NCBI GenBank assembly: GCA_902764915.1
Contig: CACWXY010000036.1
Span: forward strand, 1-41,111
Length of the DNA: 41,111 bases
Reading direction: 5' to 3'
Source: an uncultured Eubacteriales bacterium
GTDB lineage: Bacteria; Bacillota; Clostridia; Christensenellales; Aristaeellaceae
The position numbers were made by a program, and so were the translations under genes. Shown here piece by piece: positions 1-7,566 of this stretch (the stretch's first letter is position 1; each line of letters starts with the position of its first letter). The notes under the pieces are model-generated. The model had not been told where the DNA came from, ran no database searches, and worked only from the letters and a program-made list of their open reading frames with translations.

Positions 1-623
1 TGCGATCCGGCGGTTTCTCTTCTGTCTCCTTGCCAAGAAAGCAGATGCGCGTGTTTCCAGATTCTCATGCTTCATATACATCCACTCTCTCTCCTTTCTT
101 CGTTTACCCGGTTTTCTGCCATCTATGTTTCATGCTGTCCGGTAGCAGAATGCATTATGGAATGCTGCTTATGAAAATCACATCCGGCAAAGAATGCTTG
201 CCTCTGCATTCGGACAGCCTGTATTCACCTTTTGGGATTCATTTTGTATAAGGCATGCAGGGAATGGCTCTGTACACGTACCATGCACCGTGTCTCCTGT
301 CAGCCCTGCCTGTGCTTTTATCCGGCACGTACCATTCATGCCCTTGCATCCAGCGGCTTCCGCCCCATGCAGAACCCTATTGATCCGCAGGAAGTGCGGT
401 GTGCCATATGGGTTTGACTTTCCTTTGCTATCTTTTATTTTTGCGCAAGCAAGCGAAAAAGTACAGACTCATCCCTCCTCACAAAAAAGTACCGGCCCAT
501 GGAATTCATACGGTTTCCTTTCCCATGGAATCAGACGTTGTATTACAACCTGTTCGCCATAAGTCAAAACAGCCTTGCCTGCATTCCGATTCATGCGCAG
601 AACATCGATGATAATCCAGATAA

Positions 624-652
624 ATTGTATTATATGGTATTTCGATTTGCAA
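624..652 (-). promoter_or_regulatory. Possible minus-strand promoter facing a gene-poor region
   Basis: Read on the minus strand, TTGCAA (652-647) and TACAAT (629-624) are 17 bp apart, a good sigma-A arrangement in a locally AT-rich patch. No protein gene lies downstream between 600 and 1, so it would drive either an RNA, a gene beyond the window edge, or nothing. Confidence 0.35.
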
Positions 653-989
653 TGGATTTCATTTTTTGTCCCCTATTTTTGTGCTTTCTGTCCTCTTCTA
701 ACCGGCTTGCATCCCCAATGGCACATGGTTCATGGCACAGGCACAGAATCCACACGTTCTTTTGCCTCCTGCGCAGACGGACTGCATCTAGAAGCCGGTC
801 GATCTTCCAAGAAACACCTGTGGGACCTGTGCAAACGGATTGCGTTCCGACTGTCCGTTTCCGGCACAGAGGATTCCATGCACAGCCGCCTTTGCATGAT
901 GTCTGCCCGGTGCCGTTCGCTGATCGGCTTTCTCTGAAGGTTGTCACCTTCGCCCTGATCGTGCGGCTTCTTTCTCCGGACAGCCGCTG

Positions 990-1030
990 AAAAAAAGGAG
1001 AGCGAGGCATATACAAACTGCCTGCTCTCC
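990..1030 (-). terminator. Intrinsic terminator for the minus-strand seven-gene unit
   Basis: On the minus strand GGAGAGCAGGCA (1030-1019) pairs with TGCCTCGCTCTCC (1009-997) and is followed directly by a run of T (996-990). It sits about 400 nt past the XRE stop codon and is the first convincing terminator downstream of that operon. Confidence 0.75.
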
Positions 1031-1425
1031 GGGAACCATGGCGCGATCTTGTCAGCGCCTGCACGCTGAGCCGGACATTGCAGAAGAAAATAGCACGGGC
1101 AAAGAGAGATGCCTTCACAATGCGCACGCTCCCATGACCTTATGTCTATGCTGTCAGATGCGAAAAACGTAGGAAGACGCATGCTGCACAGTCAGCATCG
1201 TATCCCAGCCCATCTGCCCCAGGCTTCCGAAGGGCTGCCGGATCCGAAAGATAGGCGTGCGCCAGGTGCCGCCCGCTGTACCGCTTGCCTGGGCAACGGC
1301 CGCTGCACTGCCAGGTGCCCGCATGCTGCCGGAAAGGCAGCACCCTGTGCGCAGCCATACTTCCGATGCATCCGCAGCGCCTGTGCTTCCCCGCGGATGC
1401 GCTCCCTTTCGTGATTCAGTGTTTC

Positions 1426-1959
1426 TCACTTTCCCTCCGGGGCAGTGGAGGATACACTTTGTTCCTGCGCTGTATCCCGATCGGCCGTCTCACGGGTCAG
1501 CACTTTTCCAAGCCAGGTCCCGATACCGAGAACGGCCATGGCCGGAACAGCCGTTGCAGCCATACCCATGGCTATGCCTGTGCCGCCTATCAGCGAACCG
1601 AATGCCGCAGCAAGCGCCTTTTTTTCCGCTCCGCCGGCTGAGGCCGCCGCCACGGTTTCAATCGCTGCACGGGTCTGGCTGTAATCCGGCATGGAAGTGT
1701 CCCCGTCCAGAAGGATCGAGACTGCCTTTCCCAGGATGTCATCCGCACCGCGCAGCTCTGCCTCATAGTCCAGCACCGCACGGATTGCGATGTACTGGGT
1801 CAGAGACAGCCTCGTCTTTCCTCTCTCCAGATTGCTGATCGTCTGCTTGGTTACGCCGATCTTTTCTCCCAGATCTTCAATCGACCATCCGGCCAGCTTG
1901 CGAATGGTCTGAAGGTTCTCCTGCAGCCGCCTTACCTGCTCTTCCCGCTGATCCTGCAT
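1426..1959 (-). CDS. XRE-family regulator with hydrophobic C-terminal tail
   Basis: A 177-residue protein. Residues about 11-66 form an XRE/Cro-type helix-turn-helix (IEDLGEKIGVTKQTISNLERG), so it should bind DNA as a dimer. Residues about 112-152 are rich in Ala and Gly and strongly hydrophobic (GMAATAVPAMAVLGIG), long enough for one or two membrane passes. The end is polar. The start ATG follows an AGGAG site by 11 nt. It is the last gene of the minus-strand unit, 50 nt after the 320-aa gene. A 14-bp palindrome (1980-1993) lies just upstream of its start. By position it is probably the regulator of the unit. Membrane attachment is inferred from composition only; the tail could instead be a soluble dimerisation segment. 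Confidence 0.85.
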   Translation of the reverse strand: MQDQREEQVRRLQENLQTIRKLAGWSIEDLGEKIGVTKQTISNLERGKTRLSLTQYIAIRAVLDYEAELRGADDILGKAVSILLDGDTSMPDYSQTRAAIETVAAASAGGAEKKALAAAFGSLIGGTGIAMGMAATAVPAMAVLGIGTWLGKVLTRETADRDTAQEQSVSSTAPEGK

Positions 1960-1979
1960 GCTTTTCTGTTCTCCTCATA

Positions 1980-1993
1980 GTGTTATATAGCAC
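1980..1993. promoter_or_regulatory. Palindrome upstream of the XRE gene
   Basis: GTGTTATATAGCAC is a 14-bp near-palindrome (GTG-TATATA-CAC) between the stop of the 320-aa gene and the XRE start. It also contains a possible -10 (TATATA on the minus strand) with a weak ATAGAC 18 bp upstream. It could be an internal promoter plus autoregulatory operator for the XRE gene. Both roles are inferences. Confidence 0.35.
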
Positions 1994-2009
1994 CCGATCC
2001 CTCATGCGT

Positions 2010-2972
2010 CTATGCGCGGACCCAATGATCGCGGACCCATTCATAGGCGGTTTCATTATACATGGGAAGCCCGACTGCCTCCAGAGTGTCGCAGAGTTCC
2101 CCATACACAATTTCAGAAGCCTTGCACCCGATATAGGTTGTGCCGCACAGAAAGACCACAAACAGCGCGGTATCAAACAGCGTCTCCACGGGACACCACT
2201 CAAACGCGCTGATCACCGCTATCGTTGCCGCTCCCGGCGTTCCCAGTAAGATGGCCACGCTCAGAAGCACTGCCAGCAGGTAGGCGATATCACTGAGCGT
2301 GCGCCGCAGGCCTTCCAGGATCAGACGCTTGCTCTCGGCATTGTCCACGCCCTGTAACGCCTGTGTCGTCCTGGCTGCGGCGCCCGCCATGTCCAGACTG
2401 GCCGCCGCCGTCAGTGCAAAGAGCCAGGGACGGGAGCCGGCCGTATCATCCGTTTCCGGCCCGAAGCCTTCCCGGTACCAGGCAGTGAGCCAGCGGGCCA
2501 TTTCCTCCGCGTCCTCCATCAGTTCCGGAACCATCTTTCCCTCCTTCATGGGAAGCATCTCCGGCAGATCCTTGAACGCATGTTCTGCATCCATGGACGA
2601 CAGATGGCGCAGGAAAGCATCGCCGAAATGATGGTCCAGGTGCAAGAGTGTGTTTTCCAGCTGCTCTTCCGGACTGCATCCGTCTGTGACAGGCCTGTCT
2701 GCCGGCATGTTCAGGATCCGCCGGGTCTCCTCGGCGGAAGCGGCCGTCATGGCTTCCATGATCCGGCTGGCTTCCGTCAGACCCTCCAGTGCCTCTTTCG
2801 TTGTCACACCGCGCCTTTCCATGCGCTCCCGGAGAAAATCACGGATGCTCTCCGGGGTTTCCAGTGTGCGGCGGCCCAGAAAATAGAGACGTACGCCCCG
2901 CCGGATCTGCTCTTCCGCCGTCTGTTCATCGTCTGGCATACCCTTCTTCCATTCTTCCTCAGTCAATCGCAT
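2010..2972 (-). CDS. Uncharacterised membrane protein, paralogue of the 368-aa neighbour
   Basis: A 320-residue protein of no family I recognise. The first ~170 residues are charged and helical. Residues about 228-275 hold two hydrophobic segments (IAYLLAVLLSVAILLG and LFDTALFVVFLCGTTYIG) that look membrane-spanning. The N-terminal half resembles the upstream 368-aa protein: both have a TPE/AEEQ-type opening, then a conserved CxPEEQ(L/V)E block. The start overlaps the preceding gene by 14 nt (ATG inside the last codons, shared TGA), and GGAG lies 7 nt before it, so the two are translationally coupled. No enzyme motif was seen. Its role is unknown; tight coupling to the AAA+ gene suggests it is part of one complex or pathway. 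Confidence 0.8.
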   Translation of the reverse strand: MRLTEEEWKKGMPDDEQTAEEQIRRGVRLYFLGRRTLETPESIRDFLRERMERRGVTTKEALEGLTEASRIMEAMTAASAEETRRILNMPADRPVTDGCSPEEQLENTLLHLDHHFGDAFLRHLSSMDAEHAFKDLPEMLPMKEGKMVPELMEDAEEMARWLTAWYREGFGPETDDTAGSRPWLFALTAAASLDMAGAAARTTQALQGVDNAESKRLILEGLRRTLSDIAYLLAVLLSVAILLGTPGAATIAVISAFEWCPVETLFDTALFVVFLCGTTYIGCKASEIVYGELCDTLEAVGLPMYNETAYEWVRDHWVRA

Positions 2973-4065
2973 ACCACCACTCCTCTCCGTTCGATTCGTC
3001 TGCGTATTCCGGGCCGGCCTCCGCTTCCCGCACTTCCAGCTTTTTTACATACTGTCTGTCCTGCCAGAGCGCCAGACAATGCTCCAGAACCGGCACGCCA
3101 TAGAAGATACAGCCCAACAGCAGGGCCACGGCAGCCGCATACCCGGCCACCAGAATGCCCGCTGCTGCCAGACCATAGGCGGCATCAAGCGCCAGTTCTG
3201 CCAGTGCAAGGGTAGAAAGAATCGTGCCGGCGAATGCGCCGCCGCCCAGAAGACAGGCCACGCCGCTGCACACTGTCTCCCACACTTCGGAAATCATGGC
3301 CTCGGCTTCCTGCATAGGGATGGTTCCGGACGCCTCCAGGCTGCAGGCATCCAGTACCGAGAGCGTACAGGCCGAGGCTACGGAAAACACGGCCGGGTCC
3401 AGGCGTTCCCTGGCTGCTTCGGATAGCGGGCGTTCCCCTATGCTCCCCTGCAGTGTGCCTTCATAGAGTACAGCACCGACAAAGACCGCATACGCACGCT
3501 CTGCGAAGAACGCTGTGAGCTGCCCGAGTGCCGTCACGCGCTGCTGCGGCTCCAGAGGCGCCAGCGCGTCCTGCACAAGGCGCATATGGCTTACGCGTGT
3601 GAGCGCCGGACGCATCTGCGGCGGTGCTTCCTGAAGAAGACGCTCCACCTGCTCTTCCGGGGTGCAGTCTGAAAGCGCCTGCATGCGCGCCTGAAGCATT
3701 GCCTCCATGTCGGCTGCATGCGCCGCGCCGGAATTCACGCCGGTCATTTCTGCAAGGATCAGCCCCAGGAGTCCCAGGTATGTCTTTGCCTGTTCATTGG
3801 TCATGTGCTGCTGGCGGATCACGCGGCGCACGGTCTGCCGGAAATCACCGGTCTCCCGTTCCGATGTGTACAGTGTCAGTCCTTCCAGAAGCCGGTCCGC
3901 CACCTGTTCCGGCGTCCGGTTCCCGGGAAAGCATCCGTCGCTTCCCAGGGCCGGGGACGCGCTGAGATAGGCGGTCACAGCCTCTTTCACCGAATGCGTC
4001 CGGGCGGCTTCCTTCATGGTTTCGGCCCTTTCCAGAATCCCTTCTGTCCAGAATGCAGCATGCAT
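2959..4065 (-). CDS. Uncharacterised membrane protein of the seven-gene unit
   Basis: A 368-residue protein, starting at the ATG at 4065 because GGAGGAG sits just before it. The open frame continues further upstream, but that part overlaps the 173-aa gene in another frame. The first ~230 residues are soluble and helix-rich with an SDCTPEEQVERLL block also found in the 320-aa neighbour. From about 275 to 345 there are long hydrophobic stretches (GVACLLGGGAFAGTIL, LAAAGILVAGYAAAVALLLG), giving two to three likely membrane passes, then a polar tail. I recognise no known domain. It is 40 nt downstream of the 173-aa gene and overlaps the next gene by 14 nt. Confidence 0.8.
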   Translation of the reverse strand: MHAAFWTEGILERAETMKEAARTHSVKEAVTAYLSASPALGSDGCFPGNRTPEQVADRLLEGLTLYTSERETGDFRQTVRRVIRQQHMTNEQAKTYLGLLGLILAEMTGVNSGAAHAADMEAMLQARMQALSDCTPEEQVERLLQEAPPQMRPALTRVSHMRLVQDALAPLEPQQRVTALGQLTAFFAERAYAVFVGAVLYEGTLQGSIGERPLSEAARERLDPAVFSVASACTLSVLDACSLEASGTIPMQEAEAMISEVWETVCSGVACLLGGGAFAGTILSTLALAELALDAAYGLAAAGILVAGYAAAVALLLGCIFYGVPVLEHCLALWQDRQYVKKLEVREAEAGPEYADESNGEEWWYAID

Positions 4066-4105
4066 GGAATCTCCTCCTCTCCTGCCCGTACCGAAAAAGG
4101 CCGGG

Positions 4106-4627
4106 TTATAAAAGCTCGCGGTATTCTTCCTCCGCTGTCTCCGTATAGTTCTTATAGTCCGTGCCCCTGGGAAAATGCCACATTTCCTGGAATCGCAGCT
4201 CCGCAAACCGGGCATACTCCTGAATATTGCGCCAGAAATCCATGGTGCACAGATACAGAAGCGCCGGATCAATATCCGCCGGGCATCCTTCCAGCCGTCC
4301 CGCTGCCGCCGCGTCATAGAGCGCGGCCGCGCGCACCAGCAGATAGGCGACCGCCTCCTTTGGCACGCTTCCCTCCGGAAAAAAGTCCGGGGTGTACCGC
4401 TTCCACCCTTCCTTTTCTGATCCGTCTCCGGCCAGACGTATGGTCTGATACAGCTGCCGCAGGACCTCCTGCGGGCTTCTCCGACCGGGGTATGTTTTTT
4501 CGCCGCGTGCCGACAGGCGCGCCTGCATCCGTGTCTCCAGTGCGGCCATGACGCCGCGCAGCGTTTCTCCTCCGGCGCATTCCACGTCAAAGACCGCAAT
4601 GGCATCCATAAGCTCCGCCGCCGTCAT
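4106..4627 (-). CDS. Uncharacterised soluble protein of the seven-gene unit
   Basis: A 173-residue protein. A GTG at 4645 is possible, but the ATG at 4627 is preferred because GGAGGGA lies just upstream of it. The sequence is acidic and helix-rich, with no membrane segment and no motif I recognise. It includes an RRSPQEVLRQLYQTIRLAG stretch that loosely recalls the TPEQ blocks of the two membrane proteins downstream, so it may be a shorter relative. It starts only 14 nt after the AAA+ stop, which supports co-translation with that ATPase. Confidence 0.75.
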   Translation of the reverse strand: MTAAELMDAIAVFDVECAGGETLRGVMAALETRMQARLSARGEKTYPGRRSPQEVLRQLYQTIRLAGDGSEKEGWKRYTPDFFPEGSVPKEAVAYLLVRAAALYDAAAAGRLEGCPADIDPALLYLCTMDFWRNIQEYARFAELRFQEMWHFPRGTDYKNYTETAEEEYRELL

Positions 4628-4641
4628 ATGTCTCCCTCCTC

Positions 4642-6627
4642 TCACGCCTTCCTTAGACGCAGAAGGCTCTTCACCAGCGCCCAGCGGAACGCACCGTTAT
4701 AGTCCCCCGCTTTTCCTGCAGCCTCTGCCTGGGCGTGCACAAACGCTGCATCCGTCGTCTGATCGCTGACGCTGGTATTCAGAAGTCCCTTTTCCCGGAA
4801 TACATTCCGGTTCAGCGCGCCGGTCTCCGGATCGAACAGTTCGCCTTCCGCCGGCAGAACGGTCCATGCGCCTTCATCCTCCCCAGGGAAGGGCGCACCG
4901 CATGTGTCCATATATCCTCCGCTGTACATTTCCCAGAAGGAATGCGCCGCCGCGTCCATGTTCGTCTCAAAATAGGACCGGGTCTCGCGCAGGGAGGACA
5001 GCATGGCGGCCTCAACCGCATCCAGGGAATAGACAGGCCGTGTGCCCGTTTCCGGGAACGCTTTCAGTTCCTGCTCCAGCCGGTCACAGTTCTCATAGAA
5101 GAGCCGGTCAAAGGCCTGCTTCACCAGCTCCTCCATGTCCGCGCCGTTCATGAACCGACCAAGCTTCGCACACGCCAGGAGCACGGCCTGTATGATACGC
5201 TCTCTTTCTGTCTCCCATACCGTATCCGCCGGAAGGCATACCAGTTCCTTCTTCCGGTCCATGTACAGCGCCAGGATCGCCCGGCACTCACCCAGGCTCG
5301 GCAGTCCCGTAAAGAAGACTTCGTCCACGCGTCCCTTGCGCTGAAACTCAGTGGGCACCCGATCCAGATGATTCGCCGTGGCAATGAGGAACAGACCGTC
5401 CTCCTTTTCGTCCTGCATCCACTGCAGGAGCCGGGAGAACATGCGCCGGATCACTTCATGGGTCTGCGGTCCGTTCACATCCCCGAAGGTCTTCTCCGCT
5501 TCGTCAAGCACGATCACCGCAGGGCTCAGAGAGTTCAGTGTCCGCAGCGCGGTCTCCAGTGTCGTCTCCGCTGTGCCCATGTACCGGTCCAGCATAGCGG
5601 AAATGCTCAGCTGGATCAGCGGAAGCGGCCGGCCTTCCTCGCCCAGCATATGCGCCGCTGCCCGGGCCGCGCATGTCTTGCCGCTGCCGGGCAGTCCGCA
5701 CAGGATGATGCCTCGGGGCGGGCAGGCCTGCAGCCGCCGCGCGGCATACGGCTGACGGAAGAGCACGGCCCTCCTCTGCAGCCACTGCACCAGTCTGCGG
5801 TTTCCGGCAAGCCCGGCACCGGACGCATCCAGCCAGTACAGTCCGCGGCATCCCTGAATGAACTGACGCTTGGCAAGATCGGCCTCCTGGAACAGGAGAT
5901 GTGCGTTGCCGGCCGTGGGATGTTCATACCTGGTAAAAGCCATGCGGATCAGGTCCTCCACCGCATCCCTGCGAAAGCCCCGGAGACGCTCGGCCAGTTC
6001 CCGGTTCAGCGCAGGCGCCAGCGGCGTGTCCGGCGCATAGCCGCGGCACGCATCCTCAATGATCTGCGAAAGCTCCTGTGATGTGGGACAGTGTACACGG
6101 ATAAAATAGGCAAGTGCGCGGAGTGCAGAGGGCATCCTGCCGTCCGCGCTTCGCACCACAATCACGGCGCGGCTGGTACCCTCCCGCTTCTGACGGCAGA
6201 TCAGGCGGATCAGGTCCACGATCTGGTCGCGGTACGGCATCGCCCCGGGCTCCGGGTCCAGCCATACCGAATCTTTGATGTATACCAGCGTATGCTCATA
6301 CCGCCGGGCATCTGTCATCTCCGACAGCACCGGCATAAGACTGCCCTCATGCCGGGTGCCGTGCGCCTGCCAGGAAAAAGCCTCATCAAAGTGCACAAAC
6401 GCGCCGCGGGGCGTGACCTCCAGCATGTTGACCGCATACGCGCGCTCCGTGAACGGTGTCGCGTCCGCCGTCATGACTTCCGTTTTCTTCCGGTGGCTCC
6501 GGTAGGGCCACTGTTCCACCGTACGCCGTGCATCTGCTTCATCCTCGCAGTCCAGTACAATCAGCCCGTGGCCGGCATCATCCGCCATGCGCAGCTGCCG
6601 GGCCGCAATCTCCACCGTCGTAAGCAT
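4642..6627 (-). CDS. Ycf46-like AAA+ ATPase
   Basis: A 661-residue protein. The start at 6627 is set by AGGAGG before the ATG; the open frame continues upstream without a ribosome site. The AAA+ core lies at about 300-445: Walker A GLPGSGKT (311-318), Walker B VIVLDEAEK with D375/E376, sensor-1 LIATAN (near 414-419), and an RKGRVDE stretch supplying the arginine-finger region. The ~290-residue N-terminal half carries a degenerate NTPase-like fold that precedes the core, an arrangement typical of the Ycf46 family, which is known from plastids and many bacteria and has no settled function. About 215 residues follow the core. It probably uses ATP to remodel a partner; the best candidates are the neighbouring proteins. 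It is the only enzyme of the unit with a complete catalytic signature. Confidence 0.9.
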   Translation of the reverse strand: MLTTVEIAARQLRMADDAGHGLIVLDCEDEADARRTVEQWPYRSHRKKTEVMTADATPFTERAYAVNMLEVTPRGAFVHFDEAFSWQAHGTRHEGSLMPVLSEMTDARRYEHTLVYIKDSVWLDPEPGAMPYRDQIVDLIRLICRQKREGTSRAVIVVRSADGRMPSALRALAYFIRVHCPTSQELSQIIEDACRGYAPDTPLAPALNRELAERLRGFRRDAVEDLIRMAFTRYEHPTAGNAHLLFQEADLAKRQFIQGCRGLYWLDASGAGLAGNRRLVQWLQRRAVLFRQPYAARRLQACPPRGIILCGLPGSGKTCAARAAAHMLGEEGRPLPLIQLSISAMLDRYMGTAETTLETALRTLNSLSPAVIVLDEAEKTFGDVNGPQTHEVIRRMFSRLLQWMQDEKEDGLFLIATANHLDRVPTEFQRKGRVDEVFFTGLPSLGECRAILALYMDRKKELVCLPADTVWETERERIIQAVLLACAKLGRFMNGADMEELVKQAFDRLFYENCDRLEQELKAFPETGTRPVYSLDAVEAAMLSSLRETRSYFETNMDAAAHSFWEMYSGGYMDTCGAPFPGEDEGAWTVLPAEGELFDPETGALNRNVFREKGLLNTSVSDQTTDAAFVHAQAEAAGKAGDYNGAFRWALVKSLLRLRKA

Positions 6628-6837
6628 CCTGATCTCCTCCTGTCCATGCGCTCCTGTGTGCGTGCCGTGCCATGAAGCATACGCCCTGCCCGGTCCGCTG
6701 GCAGCAGGAGCGCTTCGCGGATCCCGGCAGCCTTGCATGCGCCCGCAGCGGTTCCGTCACATCTGTGCGGTCAGGCTGTACCGCAGCGCTTCCTCGAAAG
6801 GATTTCGCCGCTTCTCCCGCTGCCGCACGCCGCCGGA
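6628..6837 (-). other. 210-nt untranslated gap inside the seven-gene unit
   Basis: All other joints in this operon are 50 nt or less, or overlap. This gap before the AAA+ gene holds GC-rich sequence with no good promoter and no terminator that I can see. It may carry an RNA processing site, or be the remains of a lost small gene. Confidence 0.4.
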
Positions 6838-7566
6838 TCACAGAATCACCTGCTTCAGGTCCGCAGACTGCGCGCCGGTTCCCTTCAGCACGCAGTGACC
6901 GATGCACTTCAGCGTCAGGTTTTCGCACCGCAGGTTCTGCTTGTCCATGTCCAGCACTTCGTCCTCTTCCAGTTCCGTATGCATCACATCCGGACTGCCC
7001 CAGCCGCAGATGACCAGCCCGGTGATCCCCCGAAGGTTCATGCGGTACATGCCGGGCGCCTTACAGAGAAAGAGTGTGCCGCCCGTGTGCCGGTGCATCC
7101 GTACCCGGCTCAGTGCCTTCATAAGCTCGGTCTGATTCGTGATCACCATGTCCCAGTCCGTAATCAGGCGGAAACGCCGTTCCGCGTCTTCGTCATACCA
7201 GGGCTGGGCGCAGACCCACTGCTGCTTCTGTGTCCACTGCGCCTGCTTATCCGTCAGGTGTGCCTCGCCGGAGGGCAGCGTATGTTCCGGAAGCCCCAGA
7301 ATCCGCTCCAGAAGGCGGCGCACATGCCCGTCAGCAGTCACCGGCCCGCTGCACAGGCACGCAATGGCTTCGTCAGCCCAGGGTTCGCGGGAGTCCGTAC
7401 CCATCACCTCCGGCTGTGTCCGAAGCCAAGCGCCCAGCTGCCCGCTCTCCGTAAGCCAGATCAGTTCCGCATACAGGTTTTCCCGGGAATTCGCCGCCTT
7501 CTGCAGACACGACTGCAGGTCTGAAAGACACAGCATGCGTCGGTGGTCAAGCCAGAGTACGGTCAT
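6838..7566 (-). CDS. Uncharacterised 242-aa protein with a GxLxxWL-type helix and a beta-rich end
   Basis: A 242-residue soluble protein. Near residues 33-50 there is a TESGQLGAWLRTQ element, which recalls the short GxLxxWL helical module often found in multi-domain bacterial signalling or defence proteins. This is a family-level resemblance only. The last ~90 residues (ITNQTELMKALSR, then alternating MNLRGITGLVICG and NLRCENLTLKCIG) look like turns of a beta-helix. The ATG overlaps the stop of the 536-aa gene (ATGA), with GGGGAG 7 nt upstream, so expression is coupled. No catalytic residues could be assigned; a binding or scaffold role would fit. Confidence 0.75.
   Translation of the reverse strand: MTVLWLDHRRMLCLSDLQSCLQKAANSRENLYAELIWLTESGQLGAWLRTQPEVMGTDSREPWADEAIACLCSGPVTADGHVRRLLERILGLPEHTLPSGEAHLTDKQAQWTQKQQWVCAQPWYDEDAERRFRLITDWDMVITNQTELMKALSRVRMHRHTGGTLFLCKAPGMYRMNLRGITGLVICGWGSPDVMHTELEEDEVLDMDKQNLRCENLTLKCIGHCVLKGTGAQSADLKQVIL

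Larger units (their letters stand above)
1..1425. other. Gene-poor stretch left of the seven-gene unit
   Basis: No reading frame here has a recognisable protein, a good ribosome site and sensible composition. The frames that are open look like by-products of GC-rich sequence. Only two sites are supportable: a possible minus-strand promoter near 624-652 and a minus-strand terminator near 990-1030. The stretch probably holds the 3' leader of the minus-strand operon and decayed sequence. Confidence 0.55.

Noticed and set aside
1154..1429. 91-codon minus-strand frame overlapping the XRE stop, with GGAGG nearby
   Set aside because: The spacing is short (4 nt), the protein is Gly/Ala/Arg-rich without any pattern, and no neighbour supports it.
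4066..4605. Upstream extension of the 368-aa gene
   Set aside because: It overlaps the 173-aa gene in another frame, has Arg/Cys-rich shadow composition, and GGAGGAG marks the start at 4065.
4735..6081. 448-codon plus-strand frame opposite the AAA+ gene
   Set aside because: The minus strand encodes Walker A and B in order; the plus frame has no family likeness.
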